Assembly: GCF_000021645.1 (NCBI RefSeq)
Contig: NC_011661.1
Location: 32,723-96,722, forward strand
Length of the DNA: 64,000 bases
Direction of reading: 5' to 3'
Source: Dictyoglomus turgidum DSM 6724
GTDB taxonomy: Bacteria > Dictyoglomota > Dictyoglomia > Dictyoglomales > Dictyoglomaceae
Of this stretch, positions 47,926 to 57,052 are shown one piece after another (within the stretch, counting starts at the first letter, position 1; each line of letters opens with the position of its first letter). The position numbers and the translations under genes are program-made. The notes under the pieces were generated by a model. It was given only the letters and a program-made list of their open reading frames with translations, was not told where the DNA came from and did no database searches.

Positions 47926-50352
47926 TTATTCACACTTTATCACTATTTCTTCCTCCTTTAAATTCTCTCCCCAAGCTTTCAACTTTAGCTCTCCAGGTAT
48001 TCCCATAATTTTTAATATGGCAAGAGCTCTTCCCTGATATAAACTTATTTCATTTGTCACAAAACTTTCTTGAGAAAGAGGATCGGAACTTCCAAGAGCT
48101 ACCAATTTACCTACTCCCTCTACTTCCACTCTTATTTTATTTCTTGCATTCTTTACCTCTCTTCCCTTCTCATCCACAGCAACAATTTTTATATAGCTTA
48201 AATCTCCATAGCAAGATGAAATCCTATTTCTGTCAGGAATTAATTTTAACTTTATAGGCTCTCCTGTAGTCTCCAAAATATCCCTCCCCACTTCTAACCC
48301 ATCTTTATAGCCTATAACCTCAAGTCTTCCCGGTTCATAATTTATGTCATAGAAAGTCTTGAACTTTACTTTATCTCCAGCAATTTTTCTTCCCATACTT
48401 TTTCCATTCAAAAATAGTTCTACCTCATCAGCGTCAGAATACACATAAACCCTTAAAGGTTTACCTTCCCATCCCTTGAAATTGTAATTCCTCTCTACAG
48501 GTTCCCATCCCCAGAGTCTTAAATATATCTTTTTACCATACAATTCAGGAGGAAGAACTGCTATATAAGGAACTTTTCTCAAGCTCCAAACTATATCCCT
48601 ATAATAGGACTGAGGTTTTTTATCACCACAAATATCTATATCACCACAATTAGAGATTAACCAAGGAAAGCCTCCCAAAAAGTTTTTTGCCTCATTCTCA
48701 TCCAAAGATGCCCTACCAATACCAGCTTCTCCAAGATAATCCATAGCAGTCCATACAAAATCTCCAATTACATTGGGATTTTTTAAGGTCTCTTTCCAAT
48801 TATCGTATAAGGTATATGGAAAGGTTTCTGTTCCACAAATTATACGATTGGGATATTCTTTACCATCATCCTCATATCTGTCCACTTTATAGTTATATCC
48901 AGCCACATCAAGATACTTGAAATACTTCTCAGTTATCTCTCCCCATCTACTTTTTGTTTCCTCATTGCCTTTCCAAACTCCCAATATTACAGTATTATCT
49001 TCTTCCACATCTTCCACCTTTACAGCCTCAAAGGGCAATCCACAAAAAGCAGAAGTTACAAATCTCGTAGGATCCAATTCTTTAACCTTTTTAGAAAGTT
49101 TTTCACTCCATTCAAAAATATTTGTATATCCCTTTTCCTTCTCCCAATTTACTCCTGATCCCCAAGTTATCTCATTGCCTATGGACCACATAATTATGGA
49201 AGGATGATTAAAATCCCTCTTTATAGTATTTTCCACATCTTCTTCCCAGTATTTTTCAAAGAAAAGATGATAATCATAAGCCCTTTTACCAGCAGTCCAC
49301 ACATCAAAAAACTCTTCCATAACCAACATACCCAATCTATCACAGGCATCAAGAAAAGATGGAGAAAAAGGATTATGAGCGGTTCTCACAGCATTAAAAC
49401 CATTTTGTTTTAAGATCTCAACCTTTCTTTCTTCAGCCCTATCATAACTGGCACTTCCCAAAATCCCGTTATCATGATGTATACATCCACCTTTAAGCTT
49501 AATAACCCTACCATTTAATTTAAAGCCCACATTAGGTACAACCTCAATCTTCCTTATACCAAAATAAGTAGAATCTATATCAGATTCTTTATCATCCATC
49601 AATATTTTTGCCTCAAGCCTATAAAGATAAGGATCTTCAATATCCCAGGGTATATAGTTATCAATCTCTAATCCTTTTAAAATAACTTTTTCTTCCTTTC
49701 CATCTATTTCAAATTTTTCTTCGCTCTCCTTTATCAATTCATCTTCCTTTGAGAAAATTCTAAATTGCAATTTGGCTTTAACTTTTCTTCCACTGCTATT
49801 CTTAACTCCCACTTTTATATTCAAAAAAGCCTTTTTTTCATCTAAGATATCACTTTCCACATGAAGCTCCCAAGGTTTGATAAACACCTCTCCCCCTACT
49901 CTCAACCACACATGCCTATAAATACCAGTTCCTGCATACCATCTAGAACTTGGCTTATGGGTATTGTTCACATAAACTAACAGAGTATTTTCTCCCTCAT
50001 GCACATAATTTGTAATATCTACCAAGAAACTTGAATATCCATAAAAATGCTTCTTAAGAAGGATTCCATTTATATAAATTTCTGAATACCCCATTATTCC
50101 TTCAAATTCCAGAATTAAATTCTTTTCTAAAAGTTCTTCATCAATAGGCAAATTCCTTTTATAAAAAATATTACTTCCCGCAGTAAACCCCTCATCAGGT
50201 CCCGAAGGATTATCCTTCCTTCTTGGTTTTTCAATGGCTATATCATGAGGAATATCCACCTTTTTCCAATCATCTCTTAAAATAACATGTTCTAAAAAAG
50301 CCAAATTTTCTTCTAAATATTCCCAATCTCTATCAATATTTATTTTTAACAT
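47926..50352 (-). CDS. Glycoside hydrolase family 2 enzyme (beta-galactosidase/glucuronidase type)
   Basis: About 808 residues without a signal peptide. It has a sugar-binding jelly roll, Ig-like domain and a TIM barrel with acid/base E394 (SIGNEITWG) and nucleophile E509 (CGTETFPY), then C-terminal beta domains. It cleaves beta-linked sugars; substrate specificity cannot be read. I place the start at the second methionine (50352), which has a GGGGG site 8 bases before it; ATG 50367 is the alternative. It ends only 3 bases from hypF and is divergent from the ABC transporter, so the enzyme probably works on sugars imported by it. Confidence 0.88.
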   Translation of the reverse strand: MLKINIDRDWEYLEENLAFLEHVILRDDWKKVDIPHDIAIEKPRRKDNPSGPDEGFTAGSNIFYKRNLPIDEELLEKNLILEFEGIMGYSEIYINGILLKKHFYGYSSFLVDITNYVHEGENTLLVYVNNTHKPSSRWYAGTGIYRHVWLRVGGEVFIKPWELHVESDILDEKKAFLNIKVGVKNSSGRKVKAKLQFRIFSKEDELIKESEEKFEIDGKEEKVILKGLEIDNYIPWDIEDPYLYRLEAKILMDDKESDIDSTYFGIRKIEVVPNVGFKLNGRVIKLKGGCIHHDNGILGSASYDRAEERKVEILKQNGFNAVRTAHNPFSPSFLDACDRLGMLVMEEFFDVWTAGKRAYDYHLFFEKYWEEDVENTIKRDFNHPSIIMWSIGNEITWGSGVNWEKEKGYTNIFEWSEKLSKKVKELDPTRFVTSAFCGLPFEAVKVEDVEEDNTVILGVWKGNEETKSRWGEITEKYFKYLDVAGYNYKVDRYEDDGKEYPNRIICGTETFPYTLYDNWKETLKNPNVIGDFVWTAMDYLGEAGIGRASLDENEAKNFLGGFPWLISNCGDIDICGDKKPQSYYRDIVWSLRKVPYIAVLPPELYGKKIYLRLWGWEPVERNYNFKGWEGKPLRVYVYSDADEVELFLNGKSMGRKIAGDKVKFKTFYDINYEPGRLEVIGYKDGLEVGRDILETTGEPIKLKLIPDRNRISSCYGDLSYIKIVAVDEKGREVKNARNKIRVEVEGVGKLVALGSSDPLSQESFVTNEISLYQGRALAILKIMGIPGELKLKAWGENLKEEEIVIKCE

Positions 50353-50397
50353 TTTACAAACCCCCATCTTAAAATTTAAAGTAAAAAATTTATAGAA

Positions 50398-50438
50398 ATT
50401 TTAACTATCTCTAATTGAATTTGTCAAGGTTGTTAACA
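50398..50438 (-). promoter_or_regulatory. Promoter of the GH2 gene with adjacent 8-bp palindrome
   Basis: Minus strand TTGACA (50427-50422), 18 bases, TAAAAT (50403-50398). TGTTAACA (50431-50438), a perfect palindrome, sits just upstream between this and the transporter promoter, but it is too short to be a confident operator. Confidence 0.5.
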
Positions 50439-50484
50439 CTTACACAGAATTAAGTCAAGATCAAAAACTAAGAATCTGCTTTAA

Positions 50485-50513
50485 TTGATTTTATAGGAAG
50501 AAAATGATATCAT
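50485..50513 (+). promoter_or_regulatory. Promoter of the sugar/peptide ABC operon
   Basis: TTGATT (50485-50490), 17 bases, TATCAT (50508-50513). A leader of about 50 bases and AGGGAGGTG precede the ATG at 50572. Confidence 0.55.
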
Positions 50514-50571
50514 AACATTGATTTTAGTAAAAAGTTTTATAAAAACCTGACCTAAAGGGAGGTGTCTTTAA

Positions 50572-52482
50572 ATGAAAAAGCTCCTTTTTATTTTCCTTCT
50601 TCTCTTTCTCTTAATTGTTTCCTCTGGAAGCTTTGCCCAAGGTCTTCCTGCTGGTATTCCTAGAGATAAAACCTTAATTCTACCATTCTTATTTGCCCCC
50701 CTTCCTGTTCCTGGAAACTGGAACTTATGGGCTGGCTGGAGGGCACAAAACTGTGGATTACATCAATTTGTTACAGAACCTCTTTGGACAATAAACCCCG
50801 ACGTTGTTAAAGGGGGAATAATCAACGCATTAGCAGCGGCGGACCCTATTTATAACAGTGATTTTACAAAATTAGTAATAAAGCTTAGAAAAGGAATATA
50901 TTGGAGTGATGGTGTTGAATTTACTGCCGATGATTTAGTCTATACTATTCAAACAGTAAAAGATACTGAGGGGCTTGACTATCATGGAGCAATGCAAGAT
51001 GTAAAAAGGGTTTATGCTCCAGACAAATATACAGTGGTAGTAGAACTTAACAGACCCAACAGTAGATTCCATACTTTCTTCCTTGAAAGATGGGGCGCCC
51101 TAAGACCTATGCCAAAACATATTTTTAGCAAAGTCAAAGATGTACTTACTTACGATTTTAACCCTCCAGTAAGTTTAGGACCCTATGTGTATGTAGCCCA
51201 TGACCCAGCAGGATATTGGGTGCTTTGGAAAAAGAGAGAGGATTGGAAGAGAACAGTTACTGGACAACTGTTTGGTGAACCAAAACCTGAGTATGTATTA
51301 TTTATAAACCATGGTACACCAGAGAAACAAAACATGGCTATGCTGAGACACGAACTTGACGCAATACAAGGTACAGCAGAACAAATGCTAACAATGTTAA
51401 AAATGAGTAATACCACAAGAAGCTACCGTGATACATGGCCCTATATTGATCCAAGAGACATATCTACCAGAGGGCCAGCCTTTAACCATTTAGTACCCCC
51501 ATACAATAATAAAGACGTAAGATGGGCACTTGCATTATCCATAGATGTGGTTGAAACAATTATATCTACATATAATGGAATGGCTGCAATGACACCAGGA
51601 CTTCCTCTCGTAGTTGGTAAAAACTTCTATGATTGGTATTTCAAACCCTTAAAACCATGGCTTGAAAACCTAACATTAGATATTGGCGGTGGACAAAAAT
51701 TTAAACCTTGGGATTCAAAGGCACCTTGGAGACTATTAGAATGGGCAAAGAAAAACTACAAAGTAGATATTGATCCTAATAATGAAGAAGAGGTAAGGCT
51801 CACATTAGGTTATGGATGGTGGAAATATGCACCTGATGTGGCAGAGAAATTACTAATAAAGAATGGATTTAAGAAGATAGGAGGAAAATGGTATTTGCCC
51901 GACGGCAAACCTTGGAAAATTACTATATTAAGAGGTCCAGATCCAACAGACATGGCAAATATCTTCATTCTTGGTGTAGCTGAGCAGTGGAAAAAGTTTG
52001 GTATAGATGTGGTCTTCAATGTGACAACTGCAGCAGCTACATTGGCCTTAAATGGACAATTTGAAGTACTCAATACAGGGCATGGCGGATTTGCAGGAGA
52101 GCCTTGGGGATTGCATCCTGATTTATACTTGTGCTTTAATGCTATGAATAGTAAATATGTCAGACCTGTAGGAGAACCAACCCTCGGTTGGGCTGGAAGA
52201 TGGAGTGATCCTCGCATGGATAAAATAATTGCTGAATTAGAAAGAACTCGTTGGACTGACTTTCCAAAAATCAAAAAACTTGGCTTAGAAGGTTTGAAAG
52301 TAGAAATTGAAGAAATGATATCAATTCCAATAATTAACTGTCCAATAGCTATAGTGTTTGATGAATATTATTGGACCAACTGGCCAAGCCCTAAGAATGA
52401 TTATGCACGTTGCGACAATTTCACCACATGGCCACAGTTAAAATATATCTTGCATCAAATAAAACCCACTGGTAAAAAGTAA
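50572..52482 (+). CDS. ABC transporter solute-binding protein, family 5 (SBP_bac_5)
   Basis: 636 residues. A signal peptide (MKKLLFIF... ending near SFAQ) is followed by an extracytoplasmic binding protein of the oligopeptide type (TEPLWTINPDVVKG, LRKGIYWSDGVEFTADDLVYTI near 107). In Thermotoga-like thermophiles such proteins often bind oligosaccharides rather than peptides, and the divergent glycosidase supports this. Unusually there is no lipobox cysteine, so it may be released or anchored otherwise. Confidence 0.88.
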   Translation: MKKLLFIFLLLFLLIVSSGSFAQGLPAGIPRDKTLILPFLFAPLPVPGNWNLWAGWRAQNCGLHQFVTEPLWTINPDVVKGGIINALAAADPIYNSDFTKLVIKLRKGIYWSDGVEFTADDLVYTIQTVKDTEGLDYHGAMQDVKRVYAPDKYTVVVELNRPNSRFHTFFLERWGALRPMPKHIFSKVKDVLTYDFNPPVSLGPYVYVAHDPAGYWVLWKKREDWKRTVTGQLFGEPKPEYVLFINHGTPEKQNMAMLRHELDAIQGTAEQMLTMLKMSNTTRSYRDTWPYIDPRDISTRGPAFNHLVPPYNNKDVRWALALSIDVVETIISTYNGMAAMTPGLPLVVGKNFYDWYFKPLKPWLENLTLDIGGGQKFKPWDSKAPWRLLEWAKKNYKVDIDPNNEEEVRLTLGYGWWKYAPDVAEKLLIKNGFKKIGGKWYLPDGKPWKITILRGPDPTDMANIFILGVAEQWKKFGIDVVFNVTTAAATLALNGQFEVLNTGHGGFAGEPWGLHPDLYLCFNAMNSKYVRPVGEPTLGWAGRWSDPRMDKIIAELERTRWTDFPKIKKLGLEGLKVEIEEMISIPIINCPIAIVFDEYYWTNWPSPKNDYARCDNFTTWPQLKYILHQIKPTGKK

Positions 52483-52494
52483 ATTATAAAAAAT

Positions 52495-52521
52495 GCGGGC
52501 ATGGATGTATTCCATGCCCGC
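52495..52521 (+). repeat. Strong 11-bp intercistronic hairpin
   Basis: GCGGGCATGGA and its perfect complement around TGTAT. It has no T tract, so it is not a terminator in the usual sense. It lies between binding-protein and permease genes and may protect the upstream message, giving more binding protein than permease. Confidence 0.7.
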
Positions 52522-52547
52522 CATATAGAAAGAGAGGTAGTTAAGAC

Positions 52548-53552
52548 ATGTCTTTTATTAAAAGATATTTAATACCAAGACTGATTCAATATGTAATAGT
52601 CACTTTCTTAGGTTTAACCGCTATTTTCTTATTTCCCCGCTTACTTCCAGTGGATCCAATTAAGCAAGAATTAGTTAGGTATCAGACCTTTGGTGTATAT
52701 GTTTCTCCTGAACAACAAGAACAAATAATGAAAACTCTCAGACAACTTTATGGCCTTGAAGGAACTTTGTGGGAACAATATTTATCCTTCTGGGGAAGAT
52801 TATTCAAATTTGATTTTGGACCATCCTTATCTCGTTTTCCAACCCCTGTAAATAAAGTAATAGGCATGGCACTGCCATGGACCGTAGGACTTTTGTCATT
52901 CACCACTATTATCGCGTGGATATTAGCCGTCATAATAGGAGGAATAGTAGGATATTATAGAAAGAAATGGATGGAAGTATTTGACTTTATTATAATGATT
53001 ATAAGACCAATTCCATATTATATTACATCTCTCATATTCTTAATACTTTTTGCTTATATCTTCCCCATATTTCCTTTAAGCGGTGGTATAGGCATAGGTA
53101 CAACTTTAGCTTTTAATCTTTCAACTATTCTAAATATTTTAAAGCATGCTATTTTACCCGCATTAACATTAATTGTTGTCGGCTTCTGCTGGCAGTTTCA
53201 GAGTATGAAGTTAATAACTCAAGTCGCCAAAAACGAGGATCATGTAATATATGCCAAAATCGCAGGTATAAGCGATAGTAAAATCGTATCAAATCATGTC
53301 ATAAGAAATGCCATGCTACCTATGGTAACACAGCTTGGATTACAATTTGGTACAATCTTCAGTGGGACTTTAATAACAGAAATGGTATTCGCATATCCTG
53401 GCATTGGATGGATCCTATATGACTCCATAATGAGAGCAGATTATAACTTGATTATGGGCATTATGTGTATTTCGGTAATAGCGGTAACTACTTCTATTTT
53501 GTTTCTTGATTTGATATATCCTTTGTTTGATCCGAGAGTACGTTACAGATAA
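52548..53552 (+). CDS. Opp/Dpp-type ABC transporter permease 1
   Basis: 334 residues of the DppB/OppB family: an N-terminal helix, the long loop, then five helices. The EAA motif is present (AKNEDHVIYAKIAGISDSKIVSNHVIRNA near 229). AGAGAGG precedes the ATG. Confidence 0.9.
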   Translation: MSFIKRYLIPRLIQYVIVTFLGLTAIFLFPRLLPVDPIKQELVRYQTFGVYVSPEQQEQIMKTLRQLYGLEGTLWEQYLSFWGRLFKFDFGPSLSRFPTPVNKVIGMALPWTVGLLSFTTIIAWILAVIIGGIVGYYRKKWMEVFDFIIMIIRPIPYYITSLIFLILFAYIFPIFPLSGGIGIGTTLAFNLSTILNILKHAILPALTLIVVGFCWQFQSMKLITQVAKNEDHVIYAKIAGISDSKIVSNHVIRNAMLPMVTQLGLQFGTIFSGTLITEMVFAYPGIGWILYDSIMRADYNLIMGIMCISVIAVTTSILFLDLIYPLFDPRVRYR

Positions 53553-53580
53553 GACTTAATTAAATGGAGGCTTGGTAAAG

Positions 53581-54450
53581 GTGAGAAAATTAATTGGATT
53601 ATTCTATGACCTTCTTAAGGATTATCGATTCACCATATCCTTTATTATCTTTCTTTTTTTAATAATCTTAGCAATACTTTCCTTTTTCTCCCCCTATAAT
53701 CCTCAAAGAACTTATCAAGTACCTTCAGGATTGCCCCCATCTAAGAATCATATCTTAGGAACAAATTGGCTTGGTCAGGATGTTTTCTGGCAACTAACCT
53801 TTGCAGTTAAAAATTCCCTTACAATAGCAATTGTTACTGCCTTTTTTTCAAGAATCATAGCTGTAATTGTGGGAATTTTTGCAGGATACAAAGGAGGAAA
53901 AACCGACAGAATTCTAATCACTGTAGGGGACACTACAATGGTGCTTCCTTTCCTGATCATCCTAATAATAATATCTATGATTCTAAAAGACTGGACTAAT
54001 AACTTTTTCAACTTAGGACTTCTTCTTGCTTTTTTTTCATGGGCATGGGATGCAAGAGTTATAAGATCTCAAATATTAAGTTTAAGAGAAAGGGATTTTA
54101 TAAAAGTAGCAGTACTTTCAGGCATGCCTACTATGAGGATTGTAAGAAAACAGTTATTACCTCATGTTCTTCCCATAATATTTACAACCTTCATTAACAA
54201 TATGTCTTGGGCTATAGGAATGGAAATTACCTTAGCATATCTTGGTCTTGGAATTGATCCTACTATCCCAACTATTGGAACTATGCTCCAAACAGCTATA
54301 TATAGACAAGCTTTGTTTATGGGACTTTGGTGGTGGCTTGCTACCCCAATAGTTACCGCCATCTTATTATTCATTGCTCTTTACTGGCTTTCGGTGAGCT
54401 TGAGCGAATACTTAGATCCGAGAGCTAGATTTCAAAGGGTAGGAGCTTAA
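53581..54450 (+). CDS. Opp/Dpp-type ABC transporter permease 2
   Basis: 289 residues of the DppC/OppC family. HILGTNWLGQDVF near residue 60 and the EAA loop (LRERDFIKVAVLSGMPTMRIVRKQLLPH) are clear. I chose GTG 53581, 10 bases after GGAGG; an in-frame TTG at 53572 is too close to that site. It pairs with permease 1. Confidence 0.88.
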   Translation: MRKLIGLFYDLLKDYRFTISFIIFLFLIILAILSFFSPYNPQRTYQVPSGLPPSKNHILGTNWLGQDVFWQLTFAVKNSLTIAIVTAFFSRIIAVIVGIFAGYKGGKTDRILITVGDTTMVLPFLIILIIISMILKDWTNNFFNLGLLLAFFSWAWDARVIRSQILSLRERDFIKVAVLSGMPTMRIVRKQLLPHVLPIIFTTFINNMSWAIGMEITLAYLGLGIDPTIPTIGTMLQTAIYRQALFMGLWWWLATPIVTAILLFIALYWLSVSLSEYLDPRARFQRVGA

Positions 54451-54468
54451 TTAGGAGGAATTATTAAG

Positions 54469-55443
54469 ATGGAAAAAATTTTAGAGGTAAAAAACATATC
54501 TAAAATATATTCGGTGGGAAGCTTGTTTTCAAGAATAAGAATTACTGCAGTTGATAATGTGTCTTTTTATATTAAACCTGCAGAAATATTTACCTTAGCT
54601 GGGGAGAGTGGTTGTGGAAAGACAACTTTATCAAAGATAATACTGGGCTTTGAGGAACCCAATTATGGAGAAATACTTTATGAGGGTAAATCAACAAAAA
54701 ATATCGATAGAATAGAATTTATGAAAAAGGTACAAGGAGTATTCCAGAATCCATTTGAAAGTTTTAATCCCCTTATTACTATTGAGGACATATTCTTTGA
54801 AACTATATACAACTTTAAACTAGCCACAAATAAAAATGAAGCAATAAAAATAATTGAGGAAAAACTTAATGCTGTAGGATTATCCTTTGATGATATTCAT
54901 AACCGTTATCCCAATGAGCTTTCTGGTGGACAACTCCAAAGGGCATCAATAGCCCGATCTCTTTTAACTAATCCCTCTATTCTTATAGCAGACGAGCCCG
55001 TATCCATGGTAGATGCCTCTTTAAGAATGTCCATTATTAATTTATTTTCAAAATTAAAAAATCAAATCGGATTAAGTGTATTATATATAACCCACGATCT
55101 TGCCACCGCTTATTATGTTGGTGATCGTATCGCAATTATGTTCCGTGGAAATATTGTTGAAATGGGACCCGTAAATAAAGTGTTATTGTACCCTAAACAC
55201 CCCTATACTCAACTTCTATTAGAATCAATTCCTAAGGCAGACCCGGAGAAGAAATGGAGAGAAAATGTAACAATTGCAGATATTGAATATACAGAATATT
55301 TAAAGGAAGGCTGTAAATTCGCGGGAAGATGTAGTTTTGTCAGAGACATTTGTAAGAAAGAAAAACCAAAAGAAATTATGATAGATGATGTTTTAGTAAG
55401 ATGTCATCTATATAGCGAAAATAAAACAACTATATCTGCTTAA
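54469..55443 (+). CDS. ABC transporter ATP-binding protein, DppF/OppF type
   Basis: 324 residues. Walker A AGESGCGKTT near residue 44, signature LSGGQLQRASIARSL, Walker B ILIADEPVSMVD, switch histidine in ITHDLATAYYVGD. The C-terminal oligopeptide-transporter tail has a Cys cluster (CKFAGRCSFVRDICKKEKP and RCH). It provides one of two ATPases of the importer. Confidence 0.92.
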   Translation: MEKILEVKNISKIYSVGSLFSRIRITAVDNVSFYIKPAEIFTLAGESGCGKTTLSKIILGFEEPNYGEILYEGKSTKNIDRIEFMKKVQGVFQNPFESFNPLITIEDIFFETIYNFKLATNKNEAIKIIEEKLNAVGLSFDDIHNRYPNELSGGQLQRASIARSLLTNPSILIADEPVSMVDASLRMSIINLFSKLKNQIGLSVLYITHDLATAYYVGDRIAIMFRGNIVEMGPVNKVLLYPKHPYTQLLLESIPKADPEKKWRENVTIADIEYTEYLKEGCKFAGRCSFVRDICKKEKPKEIMIDDVLVRCHLYSENKTTISA

Positions 55444-55459
55444 GGTAGGAGGATTTTGG

Positions 55460-56440
55460 ATGAGTATAATATTAAAAACAGAAAATCTAAAGGCTTTTTA
55501 TATTTTAAAATATTTGGGAGAAGAAAGGGTTATAAAAGCAGTAAATGGCATAAATTTAGAAATTCCCGAAAATGAAATATATGGAATTGCAGGCGAATCT
55601 GGTTGTGGAAAATCTACTTTATTGAAAGTCTTACTCGCCACCTTAGATCCACCACTAAAACATATAGATGGATCCCTTTATTATAATTTTGATAATAATT
55701 TCATAGATGTCTTAAGAAGCCCTAAGGAGGAACTTAAAAAATTCAGATGGAAATTTATATCCTACATTCCTCAAGGATCTATGCATGTTCTTAATCCCGT
55801 TAAAAAAGTGAAGGATACCTTTCTTGAATTTCTAGAAAGTCATGTTAAAGAAAAAGATAAAAAAGATTATTTAGAATTATCAATAGAGCACTTAAGAGAA
55901 CTTGGCCTTTCTCCTGAAACATTAGAAGCTTATCCGCATCAGCTTTCTGGAGGAATGAGACAAAGAGTTGTTATTGCACTCTCTACTCTTTTACATCCCC
56001 AAATTATACTTGCAGATGAGCCTACAACTGCCTTAGATGTAGTTGCTCAAAGAGCAGTAATTCAACTTTTAAAAAGAATTCAAAATACGCTCCAGAACAC
56101 CATCATAATAGTAACTCACGACATGGGGATACATGCTCAAATAACCACAAAAATGGCAATAATGTATGCAGGAAAAATTGTAGAAAGTGCTTCTACAAAA
56201 GAGATATTTAAAAACCCACTTCATCCTTATACCAAATATCTGATACAATCCTTACCCCATATAGGAGACAAGGAACCAAGAGAAGGAATACAAGGAAGTC
56301 CTCCATCTCTTATATCTCTACCTCCAGGTTGTGCTTTCCATCCCAGATGTCCCTATGCTCAGCCAATTTGTAAATCTGAAGAACCAACATTAAAGGAAGT
56401 TTCTTCAGAACATAAAGTTGCTTGTTTTATAGCCAGTTAG
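55460..56440 (+). CDS. ABC transporter ATP-binding protein, DppD/OppD type
   Basis: 326 residues. Walker A AGESGCGKST near residue 45, signature LSGGMRQRVVIALS, Walker B IILADEPTTALD, and a C-terminal CAFHPRCPYAQPIC tail. It is the last intact gene of the importer operon. The gene order A-B-C-F-D reverses the common D-F order. Confidence 0.92.
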   Translation: MSIILKTENLKAFYILKYLGEERVIKAVNGINLEIPENEIYGIAGESGCGKSTLLKVLLATLDPPLKHIDGSLYYNFDNNFIDVLRSPKEELKKFRWKFISYIPQGSMHVLNPVKKVKDTFLEFLESHVKEKDKKDYLELSIEHLRELGLSPETLEAYPHQLSGGMRQRVVIALSTLLHPQIILADEPTTALDVVAQRAVIQLLKRIQNTLQNTIIIVTHDMGIHAQITTKMAIMYAGKIVESASTKEIFKNPLHPYTKYLIQSLPHIGDKEPREGIQGSPPSLISLPPGCAFHPRCPYAQPICKSEEPTLKEVSSEHKVACFIAS

Positions 56441-56442
56441 AC

Positions 56443-56717
56443 ATGAACAAAATTCCAGTAATACTTGACACTGACATAGGCACAGATATGGATGACACTT
56501 GGGCTTTAGCAATGCTACTAAACTCTCCAGAACTTGATCCAAAATTGATCACTACCGTAAACGGAGATACTTTATATCGTGCCAAACTTGTGGCGAAGTT
56601 ATTAAAGATTGCAGGAAAAAAGATACCGACGAAAATGGAGCCGAAATTAAAGTAGCCATAAGATTGAAAAACCTTAGTGGTTTCTTAGATCACTTGGTAA
56701 AAAGATTACTTTCTTAA
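56443..56717 (+). pseudogene. Nucleoside hydrolase remnant with large internal deletion
   Basis: The start matches inosine-uridine nucleoside hydrolases exactly: IPVILDTDIGTDMDDTWALA with the calcium-binding aspartates, through TVNGDT and a helix to LLKIAGKK. It then breaks near the A run at 56616-56621. In the next frame over, TDENGAEIKVAIRLKNLSGF and LDHLVKRLLS (ending 56717) match the family's extreme C-terminus. About two thirds of the gene is gone and the ends are out of frame. It starts 3 bases after the ABC gene, so it once belonged to that operon. Confidence 0.8.
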
Positions 56718-56743
56718 TAAGATAATTTTAAGGGGGTTTAAGC

Positions 56744-56785
56744 ATGAGGAGAATAAAGAAAGCTAATGCAGACAAATTTTTATGA
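56744..56785 (+). other. 13-codon ORF with strong ribosome-binding site
   Basis: MRRIKKANADKFL preceded by AGGGGGT at 56731-56737, 7 bases before the ATG. It ends at once in TGA. It looks like the head of a lost gene at the edge of the sugar block, or an incidental mini-ORF. Confidence 0.3.
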
Positions 56786-56791
56786 TAAAAT
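56783..56791 (+). promoter_or_regulatory. Possible extended -10 of hypCDE
   Basis: TGATAAAAT lies 45 bases before the hypC ATG; no -35 is convincing. The stretch 56718-56836 otherwise shows only the short ORF at 56744 and a GGGAGGT site before hypC. Confidence 0.35.
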
Positions 56792-56836
56792 AATCTAAAT
56801 GAAAGCTTAAATTAAAAACTAGCTGGGAGGTAAAAT

Positions 56837-57052
56837 ATGTGTCTTGGAGTTCCATTAAGGATTGTAGAAGTAAAAGAGGGAAACATAGCAATAGCTGATA
56901 TGGGAGGATCTACTTTGGAAATAAGCACTATTTTCACTCCAGAAGTTAAAGTAGGAGATTATGTATTGGTTCATGCAGGATTTTCCATAAGCATTCTTTC
57001 TAATGAAGAGGCAGAAGAGATAATATCAGCTTTAGGAGAGCTTGAAAGATAA
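56837..57052 (+). CDS. hypC: Hydrogenase assembly chaperone HypC
   Basis: 71 residues starting MCLGVPLRIVEV, with the essential C2 that carries the Fe(CN)2CO unit. GDYVLVHAGFSI follows. It forms a complex with HypD, whose ATG comes right after its stop. Confidence 0.95.
   Translation: MCLGVPLRIVEVKEGNIAIADMGGSTLEISTIFTPEVKVGDYVLVHAGFSISILSNEEAEEIISALGELER

Noticed and set aside
50431-50438. TGTTAACA palindrome between the GH2 and ABC promoters as a LacI-type operator
   Set aside because: Only 8 bases, lacks the CG centre of LacI operators and does not extend symmetrically.
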